This document shows, one piece after another, positions 44,404-52,781 of a stretch of DNA of 64,000 nt. A model generated the notes under the pieces. The model made no database searches. It saw only the letters and a list, made by a program, of their open reading frames with translations, and was not told the origin of the DNA. Position numbers and translations under genes: made by a program. Each line of letters opens with the position of its first letter. Position 1 is the first letter of the stretch. Source of the stretch: Ilumatobacteraceae bacterium (lineage in GTDB: Bacteria; Actinomycetota; Acidimicrobiia; Acidimicrobiales; Ilumatobacteraceae); contig JAWPMO010000001.1 in NCBI GenBank assembly GCA_033344875.1, forward strand, positions 1,575,595 through 1,639,594. Reading direction: 5' to 3'.

Positions 44404-44425
44404 ATGTTAGGACGGCCTAACGCAA
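44404..44425 (-). promoter_or_regulatory. IdeR/DtxR-like iron box over the -10 of the iron operon
   Basis: On the minus strand TAACAT (44409-44404) is 8 bases before the ATG at 44395, so the mRNA is probably leaderless. TTTGGA lies 18 bases further up. Overlapping the -10, 44407-44425 matches the mycobacterial iron-box consensus (TWAGGTTAGSCTWACCTWA) at about 14 of 19 positions, and GTTAGG/CCTAAC form perfect 6-base arms around ACGG. Binding there would block transcription when iron is plentiful. Confidence 0.6.
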
Positions 44426-44471
44426 ATTCCAAACTGTGCCATACGTCGGATTCGACGCGCGCCCCGAGGCG

Positions 44472-44762
44472 TCATTCGCGGTGGACGACGTCGGCGTCGT
44501 CCGGGTGTTCGCGGAAGTACCGGGCAGCGAACGAACAGTGCGGCACGACCGTCCGACCGTCATCCCGGACGATCTCGACGACGCCGGCCATCAGTCGAGC
44601 CCCGAACCCCTGCCCGCGATGCTGCGCCAAGGTCTCGACGTGCGGCACGACGACCGTCTCCCCACGCTGGTGGTAGGTCGCGAACCCGACGAGCTCGCCG
44701 GCGCGCCGGAGTTCGAATCGCCCGGAGTCGGTCGCGTCGGTCACCTGGAAGTCATCAGCCAC
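44472..44762 (-). CDS. Small GNAT-family acetyltransferase-like protein (YidJ type)
   Basis: A 96-residue single GNAT core, of the compact type with only about 95 residues. The acetyl-CoA loop is QHRGQGFGARLM, and the C-terminal VVPHCSFAARYFREHPDD segment with its conserved Cys is characteristic of this small family. GTG at 44762 is chosen because the family begins with an FELRRAGELVGFATY strand pair shortly after; longer frames would overlap the divergent gene. The substrate is unknown. It converges on nothing and lies downstream-to-upstream next to the iron box region. Confidence 0.75.
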   Translation of the reverse strand: MADDFQVTDATDSGRFELRRAGELVGFATYHQRGETVVVPHVETLAQHRGQGFGARLMAGVVEIVRDDGRTVVPHCSFAARYFREHPDDADVVHRE

Positions 44763-44847
44763 CCGACCATCTTCGCCGATGATCCCGTCGTCGACCCGAT
44801 CGGCGGACGATGCGATCTCGACCGGTGCGTCCCGCGAGAATGTCAGC

Positions 44848-45948
44848 ATGCCGATCGACCTGGTGACGAACGACGGGGTGAGGTGCATGCTGATGCGCGG
44901 CGGCACCTCGAAGGGGGCGTACTTCCTCGCCGATGATCTGCCCGTCGAGAAGGCCGACCGCGACGACCTCCTCCTCCGGCTCATGGGGTCACCCGACGAC
45001 CGGCAGATCGACGGTCTCGGCGGAGCCCATCCGCTCACCAGCAAGGTGGCGGTGGTCCGGCGGTCCGAACGCGACGATGCCGACGTCGACTATCTCTTCC
45101 TGCAGGTGAGCGTCGATGAACCGAGCGTGAGCGACCGGCAGAACTGCGGCAACCTGCTGGCGGGCGTCGGACCCTTCGCCGTCGAGCGTGGCCTCGTCGC
45201 CGGCGTCCCCGGCGAGGCGACCACGTCGGTGCGAGTGTTCATGGTCAACACCGACTCGATCGCCACCGCCTCGTTCCCGACCCTCGACGGCGTGCCGATC
45301 TACCACGGGTCGACCGCGATCGACGGCGTTCCGGGAACGGCCGCTGCGATCCAGCTCGATTTCGAAGGTATCGCCGGGGGTTCGTGCGGCGCGCTGCTCC
45401 CGACCGGCAACGTCGTCGACGTCATCGACGACGTCGAGGTGACGCTGATCGACAACGGCATGCCGGTCGTCGTGCTCCGCGGGCGGGATCTCGGGATCGA
45501 GGGCACGGAGTCCCCCGCCGAGCTCGAAGCCGACCAGACCCTGCGGCGGCGCCTCGAGTCGATCCGGCTCGAGGCCGGTCCGTTGATGAACCTGGGTGAC
45601 GTCACCGACACGACCGTGCCGAAGCTGACGATGGTGTCGCCACCGACGGCCGGGGGCGACATCTCCACGCGCACCTTCATCCCCCACCGCTGCCACGACG
45701 CCATCGGCGTGTTGGGAGCCGTCTCGGTCGCGACCGCGGCACTGCTTCCCGGATCGCCTGCGGGCGAGCTGCTCCGCCCCGGCGCCGGCGACGACGGCGT
45801 GTTGATCTGCGAACATCCGACCGGCGCCTTCACCGCGACGGTCGAGGTCGACACGACGGGCGAGATCCCGCTCGTCCGGCGCGCCGGGATCATCCGCACC
45901 GCCCGCAAGCTGATGGACGGCACCGCCTTCCCGAGGAGCTCCACGTGA
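44848..45948 (+). CDS. PrpF/4-oxalomesaconate tautomerase family protein
   Basis: A 366-residue PrpF-fold isomerase. The N-terminal CMLMRGGTSKGAYF, the catalytic Cys segments RQNCGNLLAGVGPFA and GGSCGALLPTGN, and the C-terminal HPTGAF motif are all as in PrpF and in GalD-type 4-oxalomesaconate tautomerases. The neighbouring gene encodes a LigI-like pyrone hydrolase, whose product is tautomerised and hydrated in the protocatechuate 4,5-cleavage or gallate pathway, so the tautomerase role is favoured over methylaconitate isomerase. The stop overlaps the next start. Confidence 0.88.
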   Translation: MPIDLVTNDGVRCMLMRGGTSKGAYFLADDLPVEKADRDDLLLRLMGSPDDRQIDGLGGAHPLTSKVAVVRRSERDDADVDYLFLQVSVDEPSVSDRQNCGNLLAGVGPFAVERGLVAGVPGEATTSVRVFMVNTDSIATASFPTLDGVPIYHGSTAIDGVPGTAAAIQLDFEGIAGGSCGALLPTGNVVDVIDDVEVTLIDNGMPVVVLRGRDLGIEGTESPAELEADQTLRRRLESIRLEAGPLMNLGDVTDTTVPKLTMVSPPTAGGDISTRTFIPHRCHDAIGVLGAVSVATAALLPGSPAGELLRPGAGDDGVLICEHPTGAFTATVEVDTTGEIPLVRRAGIIRTARKLMDGTAFPRSST

Positions 45949-46826
45949 TGTCCGAGCCGAAGCGCATCGCCGGTCCGCACCCGGACCCGCATCCACCCCG
46001 TCGCTGGACGCCGCCGCCGAACGCCACCGACGCGCACTGCCACGTGTTCGGTCCGGCCGCTCGGTTCCCGTTCTCGCCCGACCGGTCGTACACCCCGTCC
46101 GACTCCGGCATCGACGACTTCGAGGTGCTCCAAGCGCGGCTCGGACTGTCGCGGGCGGTGTTCGTTCAGGCGTCGTGCCACGGCACCGACAACGCCGCAA
46201 TGGTCGATGCGCTCGAACGGGGTCGCGGTCGGTACGCCGGCGTGGCGATGATCGACGAGTCGTTCGCCGACGCCGACATCGCACGCCTGCACGAATCCGG
46301 CGTCCGCGGCACCCGATTCAACTTCGTGCAGCATCTCGGCGGGGCTCCCGCGCTCGACGTCTTCTGGCGTCTCGTCGACCGAGTGCAGCCGTACGGTTGG
46401 CACATCGTGTTGCACTTCGACGCCAAGGACCTGCCGGCCCACGCCGAACTGCTCGACCGGATGCCGTGCCCCTACGTGATCGACCACATGGCCCGCGTGC
46501 CGACGGCCGACGGGATCGAGCAGGCACCGTTCCAGGCGTTGCTCGAGCTGATGCGCGACGAGCGCTGCTGGGTCAAGATCTCGGGTGCCGAACGGCTCAC
46601 GGCCGACGGTCCGCCGCCGTATGACGACGTGGTGCCGTACGCTCGAGCACTCGTCGCCGCCGCACCCGATCGGGTCCTGTGGGGAACCGACTGGCCACAT
46701 CCCAATGTGCGCCACATGCCCGACGACGGCGACCTCGTCGACCTGCTGGTCGACCTGATCCCCGACGAGGCGACGCGCGAGCGCGTGCTCGTCACCAACC
46801 CCGAGACCCTCTACGACTTCGACTGA
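45948..46826 (+). CDS. Amidohydrolase, 2-pyrone-4,6-dicarboxylate hydrolase (LigI)-like
   Basis: A 292-residue TIM-barrel amidohydrolase of the COG3618 group. Landmarks match LigI closely: DAHCHVFGPAARFPF, VFVQASCHGTDNAAM, GTRFNFVQHLGG, VIDHMARVP and LWGTDWPHPN. LigI opens the pyrone lactone to 4-oxalomesaconate/4-carboxy-2-hydroxymuconate without a metal. The related L-rhamnono/L-fucono-lactonases of this group are the alternative and would fit the sugar genes around. ATG at 45948 overlaps the tautomerase stop by one base and has GAGGAG upstream. Confidence 0.85.
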   Translation: MSEPKRIAGPHPDPHPPRRWTPPPNATDAHCHVFGPAARFPFSPDRSYTPSDSGIDDFEVLQARLGLSRAVFVQASCHGTDNAAMVDALERGRGRYAGVAMIDESFADADIARLHESGVRGTRFNFVQHLGGAPALDVFWRLVDRVQPYGWHIVLHFDAKDLPAHAELLDRMPCPYVIDHMARVPTADGIEQAPFQALLELMRDERCWVKISGAERLTADGPPPYDDVVPYARALVAAAPDRVLWGTDWPHPNVRHMPDDGDLVDLLVDLIPDEATRERVLVTNPETLYDFD

Positions 46827-46857
46827 ACATCGTGGACGCCGAGACGGAGCACGCCGG

Positions 46858-47814
46858 ATGATCACGTTGCACGCAGGTGCGCTCACCGCGACGATCGACG
46901 AGTCGATGGGCGGCGAACTGCGTCAGATCGAGCTCGACGGCACTCCCCTCCTCGCCGAGTACGAGTGGGATTCGCCGGTGGCCGCGTCCCGGAGCCGGAG
47001 TTACGGCGACCAGCGGCTCGACTGGCTCTCGGAATACCGAGGCGGCTGGCAGTTCCTCGTTCCGAACGCGGGCGCGGCGTGCGTGGTCGACGGCGTGCCG
47101 CTGCCGTTCCACGGCGAGTGGTCGCGCACGGCGGTCGACATCGACACCGTGTCGCAGTCGGAGGTCTCGATGCGGGCCGGCACCCGCTTGCCGTTCGTCG
47201 CGCACCGGACCATCGCTCTGGTCGACGCCCCCGACCGGGTCCGCATCACGACGACGATCGAGAACGTCAGCGGCGAACGTCAGCCGTTCGTCTGGGGCGA
47301 GCACCCCGCGTTCGTCGCCGGGCCCGGTGACCGCATCGATCTGCCCGCCGGCCCTGTCGTCGACCGCGACGACGAGACCGCGTCGTCGGTGGCGTGGCCG
47401 TGCCGACGCCAGGGCCAGATCGGGCTCGACGTCGTGCCGGACACACGTCCGCTCGAAAGCGTCCACTACCTGCCGGATCGGCCGGACGGATGGGCCGCCC
47501 TGCGATGCCCCGCGGTCGGTGTCGCGATCGTGTGGGAGATCGAGGACTTCCCGCACATGTGGCTCTGGCGAGAGCTCGGCAGCCCAGGGTTCCCGTTCCA
47601 CGGCCGGACCTCGCTGGTCGCCCTGGAGCCGGCCAGTTCGTGGCCCGGCGACGGGCTCGCCGCCGCGATCGAGCGCGGTCAGGCGCACTGGTTGATCCCC
47701 GGCGAACACAGGACCACGACGGTGACCGTCATCCCGTTCCGACCGGACGGCCGAGCCGTCACGGGTGCCGACCACACCGGAGCGATCAGCTTCAAAAACG
47801 CGGCGACCGGTTGA
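46858..47814 (+). CDS. Aldose 1-epimerase family protein
   Basis: A 318-residue galactose-mutarotase-like beta-sandwich. The segments LLAEYEWDSPVAA, GGWQFLVPNAG, LPFHGEWSRTAVD (with the conserved His) and FVWGEHPAFV are family landmarks. Glu in the last part would act as base. Such enzymes interconvert sugar anomers before oxidation or phosphorylation. It follows the LigI-like gene by 31 bases on the same strand and is probably in the same operon, which links aromatic-type and sugar-type enzymes. The substrate sugar is unknown. Confidence 0.82.
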   Translation: MITLHAGALTATIDESMGGELRQIELDGTPLLAEYEWDSPVAASRSRSYGDQRLDWLSEYRGGWQFLVPNAGAACVVDGVPLPFHGEWSRTAVDIDTVSQSEVSMRAGTRLPFVAHRTIALVDAPDRVRITTTIENVSGERQPFVWGEHPAFVAGPGDRIDLPAGPVVDRDDETASSVAWPCRRQGQIGLDVVPDTRPLESVHYLPDRPDGWAALRCPAVGVAIVWEIEDFPHMWLWRELGSPGFPFHGRTSLVALEPASSWPGDGLAAAIERGQAHWLIPGEHRTTTVTVIPFRPDGRAVTGADHTGAISFKNAATG

Positions 47815-47844
47815 CGACCGAATGCGCCGGTCCACCGCTTGGGG

Positions 47845-48936
47845 TCAGAAGACGATCAGGCCGCGAGCCTGTTCCCCGGCGGCCAAGGCGCGGAAGGCTT
47901 CGTCAGCTTCGTCGAGGTCGTATCGCTTCGTCACCAACTCATCGAGCTTGAGACGGCCGGCCATCGCCAGCTCGACCATCTTGGGGAACTCGACCATCGG
48001 GTTGCTGCTGCCGTAGCGAGAACCGACGATCCGACGCTCGCCCGACATCAGCAATGCAGGATCGACAGGGAACGTCTGGCCGGTCCCTGGAAGTCCGAGC
48101 ACGACTTCCACACCCTGCCTGGCGAGGATGTCGAGACCTTGCTGCATGGCGATCGTCGCGCCGACGGCGACGATGCTCGCGTCGACACCTTGGCCGGTGA
48201 TGCGTAAGACCTCTGCCTGGAGATCGTGCCGGGTGGGGTTGATCGTGTGTGTCGCACCGAACTCACGCGCCAGGTCGAGCTTGCTGTCGAGCACGTCGAC
48301 CCCGATGATCGGGTACGCGCCGGTCGCCACGGCACCCTGGATCGCGTTGAGGCCGACGCCACCGCAGCCGAACACGGCGACGCTCTGGCCGGCCCGGAGC
48401 GCTGCCGAGTTGACGACCGAGCCGAAGCCGGTCGTGACGGAACAGCCGATCAGCGCCGCGAGCTCCAGGGGAAAGTCGGGTCGCACCCATACTGCGCCGG
48501 CCTCTGGCACCACGATGTACGGGCCGTATGTCGCCGGCCCGTAGTGGTGGACATCGTTGCCCTGGTGATGGAAGCGGGTGGTGCCGCCGGTCATCTTGCC
48601 GATGGGCGGCGTGTTCAGACACAGCGAGGGAAAGCCGAGGGCGCAGTACTTGCAGGCGCCACAGTCGGGCGCCCATGAGATGATGACGTGATCACCGGGC
48701 TTGAGGCTGTTGCAGCCTTCGCCGACGGCATCGACGATGCCCGACCCCTCGTCGCCGAGGACGATCGGCATCGGGATACCCGTGTGCGAACCGTCGTACG
48801 CATGCAAGCAACTGTGACAGACGCCGCTCGCCACCATCTTGACCCGCACTTCGCCGAAGCCCGGCTCGTCGAGCTCGACGTCCATCATCTGCATCGGCTC
48901 GTTCGGTTTGAGGAGAACTGGAGCTGTGATCTGCAT
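47845..48936 (-). CDS. Zinc-dependent alcohol dehydrogenase (class III-like)
   Basis: A 363-residue zinc MDR. Structural-zinc cysteines are Cys92, Cys95, Cys98 and Cys106 (DCGACKYCALGFPSLC). The catalytic set has Cys40 (GVCHSC), and Asp62-Glu63 in LGDEGSG where His-Glu is usual, so one zinc ligand is changed to Asp. The Rossmann motif is FGCGGVGLNAIQG. ATG at 48936 is preferred over 48945 because AAGGGA is then 8 bases upstream. It is probably transcribed from its own promoter in the 200-base gap that holds a 30-base regulatory site shared with 57539. Confidence 0.88.
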   Translation of the reverse strand: MQITAPVLLKPNEPMQMMDVELDEPGFGEVRVKMVASGVCHSCLHAYDGSHTGIPMPIVLGDEGSGIVDAVGEGCNSLKPGDHVIISWAPDCGACKYCALGFPSLCLNTPPIGKMTGGTTRFHHQGNDVHHYGPATYGPYIVVPEAGAVWVRPDFPLELAALIGCSVTTGFGSVVNSAALRAGQSVAVFGCGGVGLNAIQGAVATGAYPIIGVDVLDSKLDLAREFGATHTINPTRHDLQAEVLRITGQGVDASIVAVGATIAMQQGLDILARQGVEVVLGLPGTGQTFPVDPALLMSGERRIVGSRYGSSNPMVEFPKMVELAMAGRLKLDELVTKRYDLDEADEAFRALAAGEQARGLIVF

Positions 48937-49043
48937 GGCATGCATCCCTTGTTGAGTCTTCGGGAAACCGACGGATGCGGTCCCCACTCCGGCTGGTCGT
49001 CGTGGGAGCCATCACGGTCGGTTGACCAAGAAACGCCCCCACA

Positions 49044-49073
49044 TTTCGTTTATTCTGAGCGAACAGTAACATA
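49044..49073. promoter_or_regulatory. 30-bp regulatory site A, twin of 57539-57568
   Basis: 23 of 30 bases match the site at 57539-57568, including the central CTGAGCG. Half-sites TATTCT (49051-49056) and AACATA (49068-49073) form an imperfect inverted repeat 11 bases apart. It lies about 108 bases upstream of the alcohol dehydrogenase start, in an AT-rich patch. The IclR protein encoded at 59401 is the obvious candidate to bind it. Confidence 0.6.
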
Positions 49074-49136
49074 AACCAAGTTTGCGCGACAAGCTCGCAC
49101 CGATCGATTCAGCCTGCATCCCATGGTCGGTCGGGC

Positions 49137-49937
49137 TCAGTGCATGACCCAACCGCCGTCGACCGTGATTGCCTGCCCCGTGATGAACGACGCTCGATTC
49201 GACGCGAGGAACGACACCATCTGAGCGATGTCGTCGGGTGTACCCCGCCGCTCCAGCGCTTGCACGGTGGAGAGGTACCGAGCGAGTTCATCGGGGTCGC
49301 CGTAAACGGCCTCCGATGGGGTCTCGATCGCGCCGATGACGATCGCGTTCACCCGGATGCGATGCACACCCAACTCTCGGGCCAGAGAGCGGGTGAAGCC
49401 GAGTTGCGCCGCCTTCGACGTGACGTAGTGCAGATTGCCGGTCGCGCCGAGTAGCGCCGTGACCGACGACATGTTGATGATGCTCCCGCGGCCGCACGCA
49501 ATCATCGACGGTGCAACTGCTCGGGCGCAGATGGCCCCACCGACCACGTTGACAGCCATCACCCTCGTCCACTCCTCGGCGGTGATCTCCTGCCAGGGCC
49601 GCGACGAGGCAACCGATGCCGCGGCGTTGTTGACGAGCACCGAAATCGGACCGAACTCCAGCTGCACCTTGCGCACCATCTCGGTGACGTCACGCTCCGA
49701 GGACACGTCCGCTCGGACTGCGATCGCGACGCCTCCCGCATCGCGGATTCGGTCGACGACCGCGCCGGCTTCATCGGCGGAGGCTTCGTCGAGATGGTTG
49801 ACCGCCACCGAGGCTCCGGCAGCTGCCAACTCGGTAGCGACGGCCGCCCCGATGTTGCGACAAGCGCCGGTGACGATCGCGACCCCGTGGGGGCCAGACG
49901 CTCCGAACGTGGCACCGTCGGTGGCCTCAGCGTTCAC
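49137..49937 (-). CDS. SDR-family oxidoreductase
   Basis: A 266-residue classical short-chain dehydrogenase. The cofactor motif is TGACRNIGAAV (a variant of TGxxxGIG), NNAA follows, and the catalytic Ser, Tyr and Lys are in MSSVTALLG and YVTSKAA. The C-terminal FITGQAITVDGGW is typical. It starts with GTG overlapping the stop of the isomerase-like gene by 4 bases and is the last gene of the transporter operon. A sugar, sugar lactone or keto-sugar substrate is inferred from the neighbours. Confidence 0.9.
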   Translation of the reverse strand: MNAEATDGATFGASGPHGVAIVTGACRNIGAAVATELAAAGASVAVNHLDEASADEAGAVVDRIRDAGGVAIAVRADVSSERDVTEMVRKVQLEFGPISVLVNNAAASVASSRPWQEITAEEWTRVMAVNVVGGAICARAVAPSMIACGRGSIINMSSVTALLGATGNLHYVTSKAAQLGFTRSLARELGVHRIRVNAIVIGAIETPSEAVYGDPDELARYLSTVQALERRGTPDDIAQMVSFLASNRASFITGQAITVDGGWVMH

Positions 49938-50986
49938 GACGTGGTCCGATCAGTGCTCGGAGGCAGGCACACGATGGCTTCGACGTCGCCACGAAAGCTG
50001 GCGGGTCCGACACCATGCGGAACGACCCAGGTCTCACCACGCCTGATGGGGTCGGCGCCAGCGTCGCAACACAGCGAGCCGACTCCGCCGGTGACCACCA
50101 CTACGGCGAAGCTCGGCCAGGGAAGATCGACATCACGGAAGCACTGGACCAAGCGAGCGGAGAAGAACTGCTCGGCGGCCGTCGGAAACAGATTGGACAC
50201 GATGCCACCAGTCGACGCGGCCAGTTCGACGGGCTCGGCGAAGAGCGCCGCCAAGCGCTCCCCGCCATACCCGCTGAGGTCGAAACAGTCGATTGCGACG
50301 TCCCAACCGAGACCGAGCGTGGCCTGGTCTGCACCGACACCGAACGCCGCATGCTCTGCGAGAACCGAGAACGCCGTCGGTTCCTGCAACTCCGTCAGCA
50401 GGATCCCTGGACCGATGGCGTGCGGGACCCCGGCCGGTACGTACACGACCTGACCGGCTCCGACCTCGACCTCGTTCATCGCCGCCAGCATCGACATCGC
50501 GTCCTGGTGATCGATCCATCGGCGAAGCGTCGCTCGATCGATGTCGTCGCTCAGACCGAGCCACACTCGAGAACCGGGCTCTGCATCCAGAATGATCCAC
50601 CCCTCCGTCTTGCCGAACAGGCTCCCCAGGTGGTCGGCGCCGAACGTCCGCGTCGGATGACAATGGACGGGGAGACGCTCTCCCGCGTCGAGCAGTTTCA
50701 CCAGTAGACCGGAATCGTCGCCGAACCTCTCGGCCAATCCTTCGCCGAGCCAGCCGACCGGGTCGGCAGCGATGAGGTCCGCCAGAACCACTCCGTCGGC
50801 CGTCACCGACAGACCGGCGTCGCCGGAGTCCGTCGCCCCGACCCTCGGCGGCAACGTGCACAGCGACGCGACCCAGTCCTCCGGACCTCGACGCTCGCCG
50901 GGCACCGCACGGAAGCGGTCGATGCCCTCGCCCCCCTGGTAGTAGACAGGAACCCGATTGTCGGGCAGCAGGATCGGGCGCGGCAC
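49934..50986 (-). CDS. Type I mannose-6-phosphate isomerase-like cupin protein
   Basis: A 350-residue protein of the ManA (type I phosphomannose isomerase) cupin family. Metal-binding motifs are LPVHCHPTRTFG and a later VPAGVPHAIGPG segment (His), with the ELQEPTAF motif in between and a second cupin half at about 235-345. It is 40-60 residues shorter than E. coli ManA. It could isomerise an aldose/ketose sugar or its phosphate imported by the adjacent transporter. GTG at 50986 follows the ATPase gene by 50 bases. Confidence 0.82.
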   Translation of the reverse strand: MPRPILLPDNRVPVYYQGGEGIDRFRAVPGERRGPEDWVASLCTLPPRVGATDSGDAGLSVTADGVVLADLIAADPVGWLGEGLAERFGDDSGLLVKLLDAGERLPVHCHPTRTFGADHLGSLFGKTEGWIILDAEPGSRVWLGLSDDIDRATLRRWIDHQDAMSMLAAMNEVEVGAGQVVYVPAGVPHAIGPGILLTELQEPTAFSVLAEHAAFGVGADQATLGLGWDVAIDCFDLSGYGGERLAALFAEPVELAASTGGIVSNLFPTAAEQFFSARLVQCFRDVDLPWPSFAVVVVTGGVGSLCCDAGADPIRRGETWVVPHGVGPASFRGDVEAIVCLPPSTDRTTS

Positions 50987-51036
50987 TTATCGACGCCCGA
51001 TCGACCGGCGGATCATCGTTGAACCTTCACGTCGCG

Positions 51037-51810
51037 CTACAGGCTGGCGACCCGCGCCGCGGCAAGCAGCGCCGCGGTGTACGACGACTGCGGATTGGCG
51101 AGCACGGCATCGGTTCGACCCGACTCGACGACCCGACCGTCTCGCATGACGACGATGTCCTCACACATCCGACTCACGACACCCAGATCGTGCGACACCA
51201 TCACGAGCGTGAGCCCTAGCTCATCGCGAAGGTCCATCAGCAGGTTGAGAACCTGCGCCTGAACCGAGACGTCCAGCGCGCTGACCGGTTCATCAGCGTA
51301 GAGGATCGTCGGGTCGACCGAGAGCGAGCGCGCGATGCCGACCCGCTGCAACTGACCTCCGGAGAGCTGATGCGGGAATCGTGGCAGCACCTCACGACCG
51401 AGGCCGACTCGCTCCAGCGATGTGATCAACTCGTCGTCGTCGGGCTTGCGGCCCTGCAATGCCCGCACCGGTTCGCTCAGCGATCGGCGGATCGTCATGC
51501 GCGGGTCGAGCGACCGGCGCGGGTTCTGGAAGACGATCTGGTTCTTCCGACGCAGCTCGTTGGCGCCGTCCCGGCGGTAGTCGCCGATGTCACGGCCCTC
51601 GAACCGAACCGTTCCGCGTTGATGCCGGAGCAACCCGCACATCACGCGGATCAGGGTGGACTTACCGGAGCCCGACTCTCCGACGATGCCGATGGTCGAA
51701 CCCTCACCAATGGCAACCGAGACGCCGCGCAGCGTCCAACCCTCGTCGTCGGGCCCGAGCCGGGCTCTCGGGTAGTGGAAGTACAGGTCATCGACGTCGA
51801 CGATCGCCAT
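51037..51810 (-). CDS. Peptide/nickel-type ABC transporter ATPase (DppF-like)
   Basis: A 257-residue ATPase of the oligopeptide/oligosaccharide importer family. Walker A is GESGSGKST, the signature LSGGQLQRVGIARSL, Walker B ILYADEPVSALD, and the switch is MVSHDLGVV. ATG at 51810 is 2 bases after the stop of the first ATPase gene. The usual C-terminal solute-uptake extension is short. Together with the next gene it forms the ATPase pair of the importer. Confidence 0.93.
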   Translation of the reverse strand: MAIVDVDDLYFHYPRARLGPDDEGWTLRGVSVAIGEGSTIGIVGESGSGKSTLIRVMCGLLRHQRGTVRFEGRDIGDYRRDGANELRRKNQIVFQNPRRSLDPRMTIRRSLSEPVRALQGRKPDDDELITSLERVGLGREVLPRFPHQLSGGQLQRVGIARSLSVDPTILYADEPVSALDVSVQAQVLNLLMDLRDELGLTLVMVSHDLGVVSRMCEDIVVMRDGRVVESGRTDAVLANPQSSYTAALLAAARVASL

Positions 51811-51812
51811 CT

Positions 51813-52781
51813 CTATGTGTCCTCCTCGGCCGGATGCCAGCAGGAGTACCGGTGGCCGCTCGCCGACGTGACCGCCGGCGGGGCGCCGGCGCACGAACCC
51901 GTCACGTGTTCACACCGATTCCGGAACCGGCAGCCGCTCGGGAATCTGCCGACGGCCGGGACAGATCCCTGGATCGTCTGCAGCCGCTGGCCGATGAACG
52001 ACGAATAGTCGTCGGCCTGGGGCATGCCCGGGTTCGCAGCGAGCAGCGCTGTCGTGTACCGGTGCCGGGGTTGCCCGATGACCTGTTCGACGGCGCCAGC
52101 CTCGACGACGTGCCCGCCGTAGATCACCGCGACGCGGTCGCACACGAACCGGATGACTCCGAGGTCGTGGCTGACGAAGAGCAAGCTCATGTTCCGTTGC
52201 TCGCTCAACGAGATCAGCAGCCGCAGGATCTCTTCCTGGACGGTGACATCGAGAGCCGTGGTGGGTTCGTCGGCGATCAGGAGTTCGGGGTCAGCGGCGA
52301 TCGCAGCGGCGATCATCACCCGTTGTTGCTGGCCACCCGAGAGTTGATGCGGGTACCGGCGAACGAGTGCGGCCGGCTCAGGGAGTTGCACCAGCTCGAG
52401 CAGTTCGACCACCCGTTCAGTGACGGCACGGCCTCTGAGACCGGTGTGCAGACGGATCGCCTCGGACACCTGGCGCCCGATCCGCATCATCGGATTCAGT
52501 GAACGCGCCGGATCCTGGAAGACGAAACCGATCTTGTCACCTCGTATCTTGGCGAACTCGGCGTCGGACAGCGACAGGAGGTCGTCGTCGCCGAAGCGAA
52601 CGGCACCAGACGCCTTGGCCTCGTCGGGCAACAGCCCGGCGATGGCCTTGGCGGTCATCGTCTTACCGGATCCGGACTCACCGACGAGCCCCAACCGGGC
52701 CCCGACGGGCACGTCGAGTTCGTCGATGTGCACGATCTGATGTCCGTCGATGTGGACACTGAGGTCACGGATCTCGAGCAT
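51813..52781 (-). CDS. Peptide/nickel-type ABC transporter ATPase (DppD-like)
   Basis: A 322-residue ATPase. Walker A is GESGSGKT, the signature is LSGGQQQRVMIA, Walker B LLIADEPTTALD and switch FVSHDLGVI. The C-terminal oligopeptide extension is present with its cysteines (CRFRNRCEHVTGSC and a final CWHP), as in DppD/OppD, where they bind an iron-sulfur cluster. Its ATG overlaps the permease stop by one base. Confidence 0.94.
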   Translation of the reverse strand: MLEIRDLSVHIDGHQIVHIDELDVPVGARLGLVGESGSGKTMTAKAIAGLLPDEAKASGAVRFGDDDLLSLSDAEFAKIRGDKIGFVFQDPARSLNPMMRIGRQVSEAIRLHTGLRGRAVTERVVELLELVQLPEPAALVRRYPHQLSGGQQQRVMIAAAIAADPELLIADEPTTALDVTVQEEILRLLISLSEQRNMSLLFVSHDLGVIRFVCDRVAVIYGGHVVEAGAVEQVIGQPRHRYTTALLAANPGMPQADDYSSFIGQRLQTIQGSVPAVGRFPSGCRFRNRCEHVTGSCAGAPPAVTSASGHRYSCWHPAEEDT

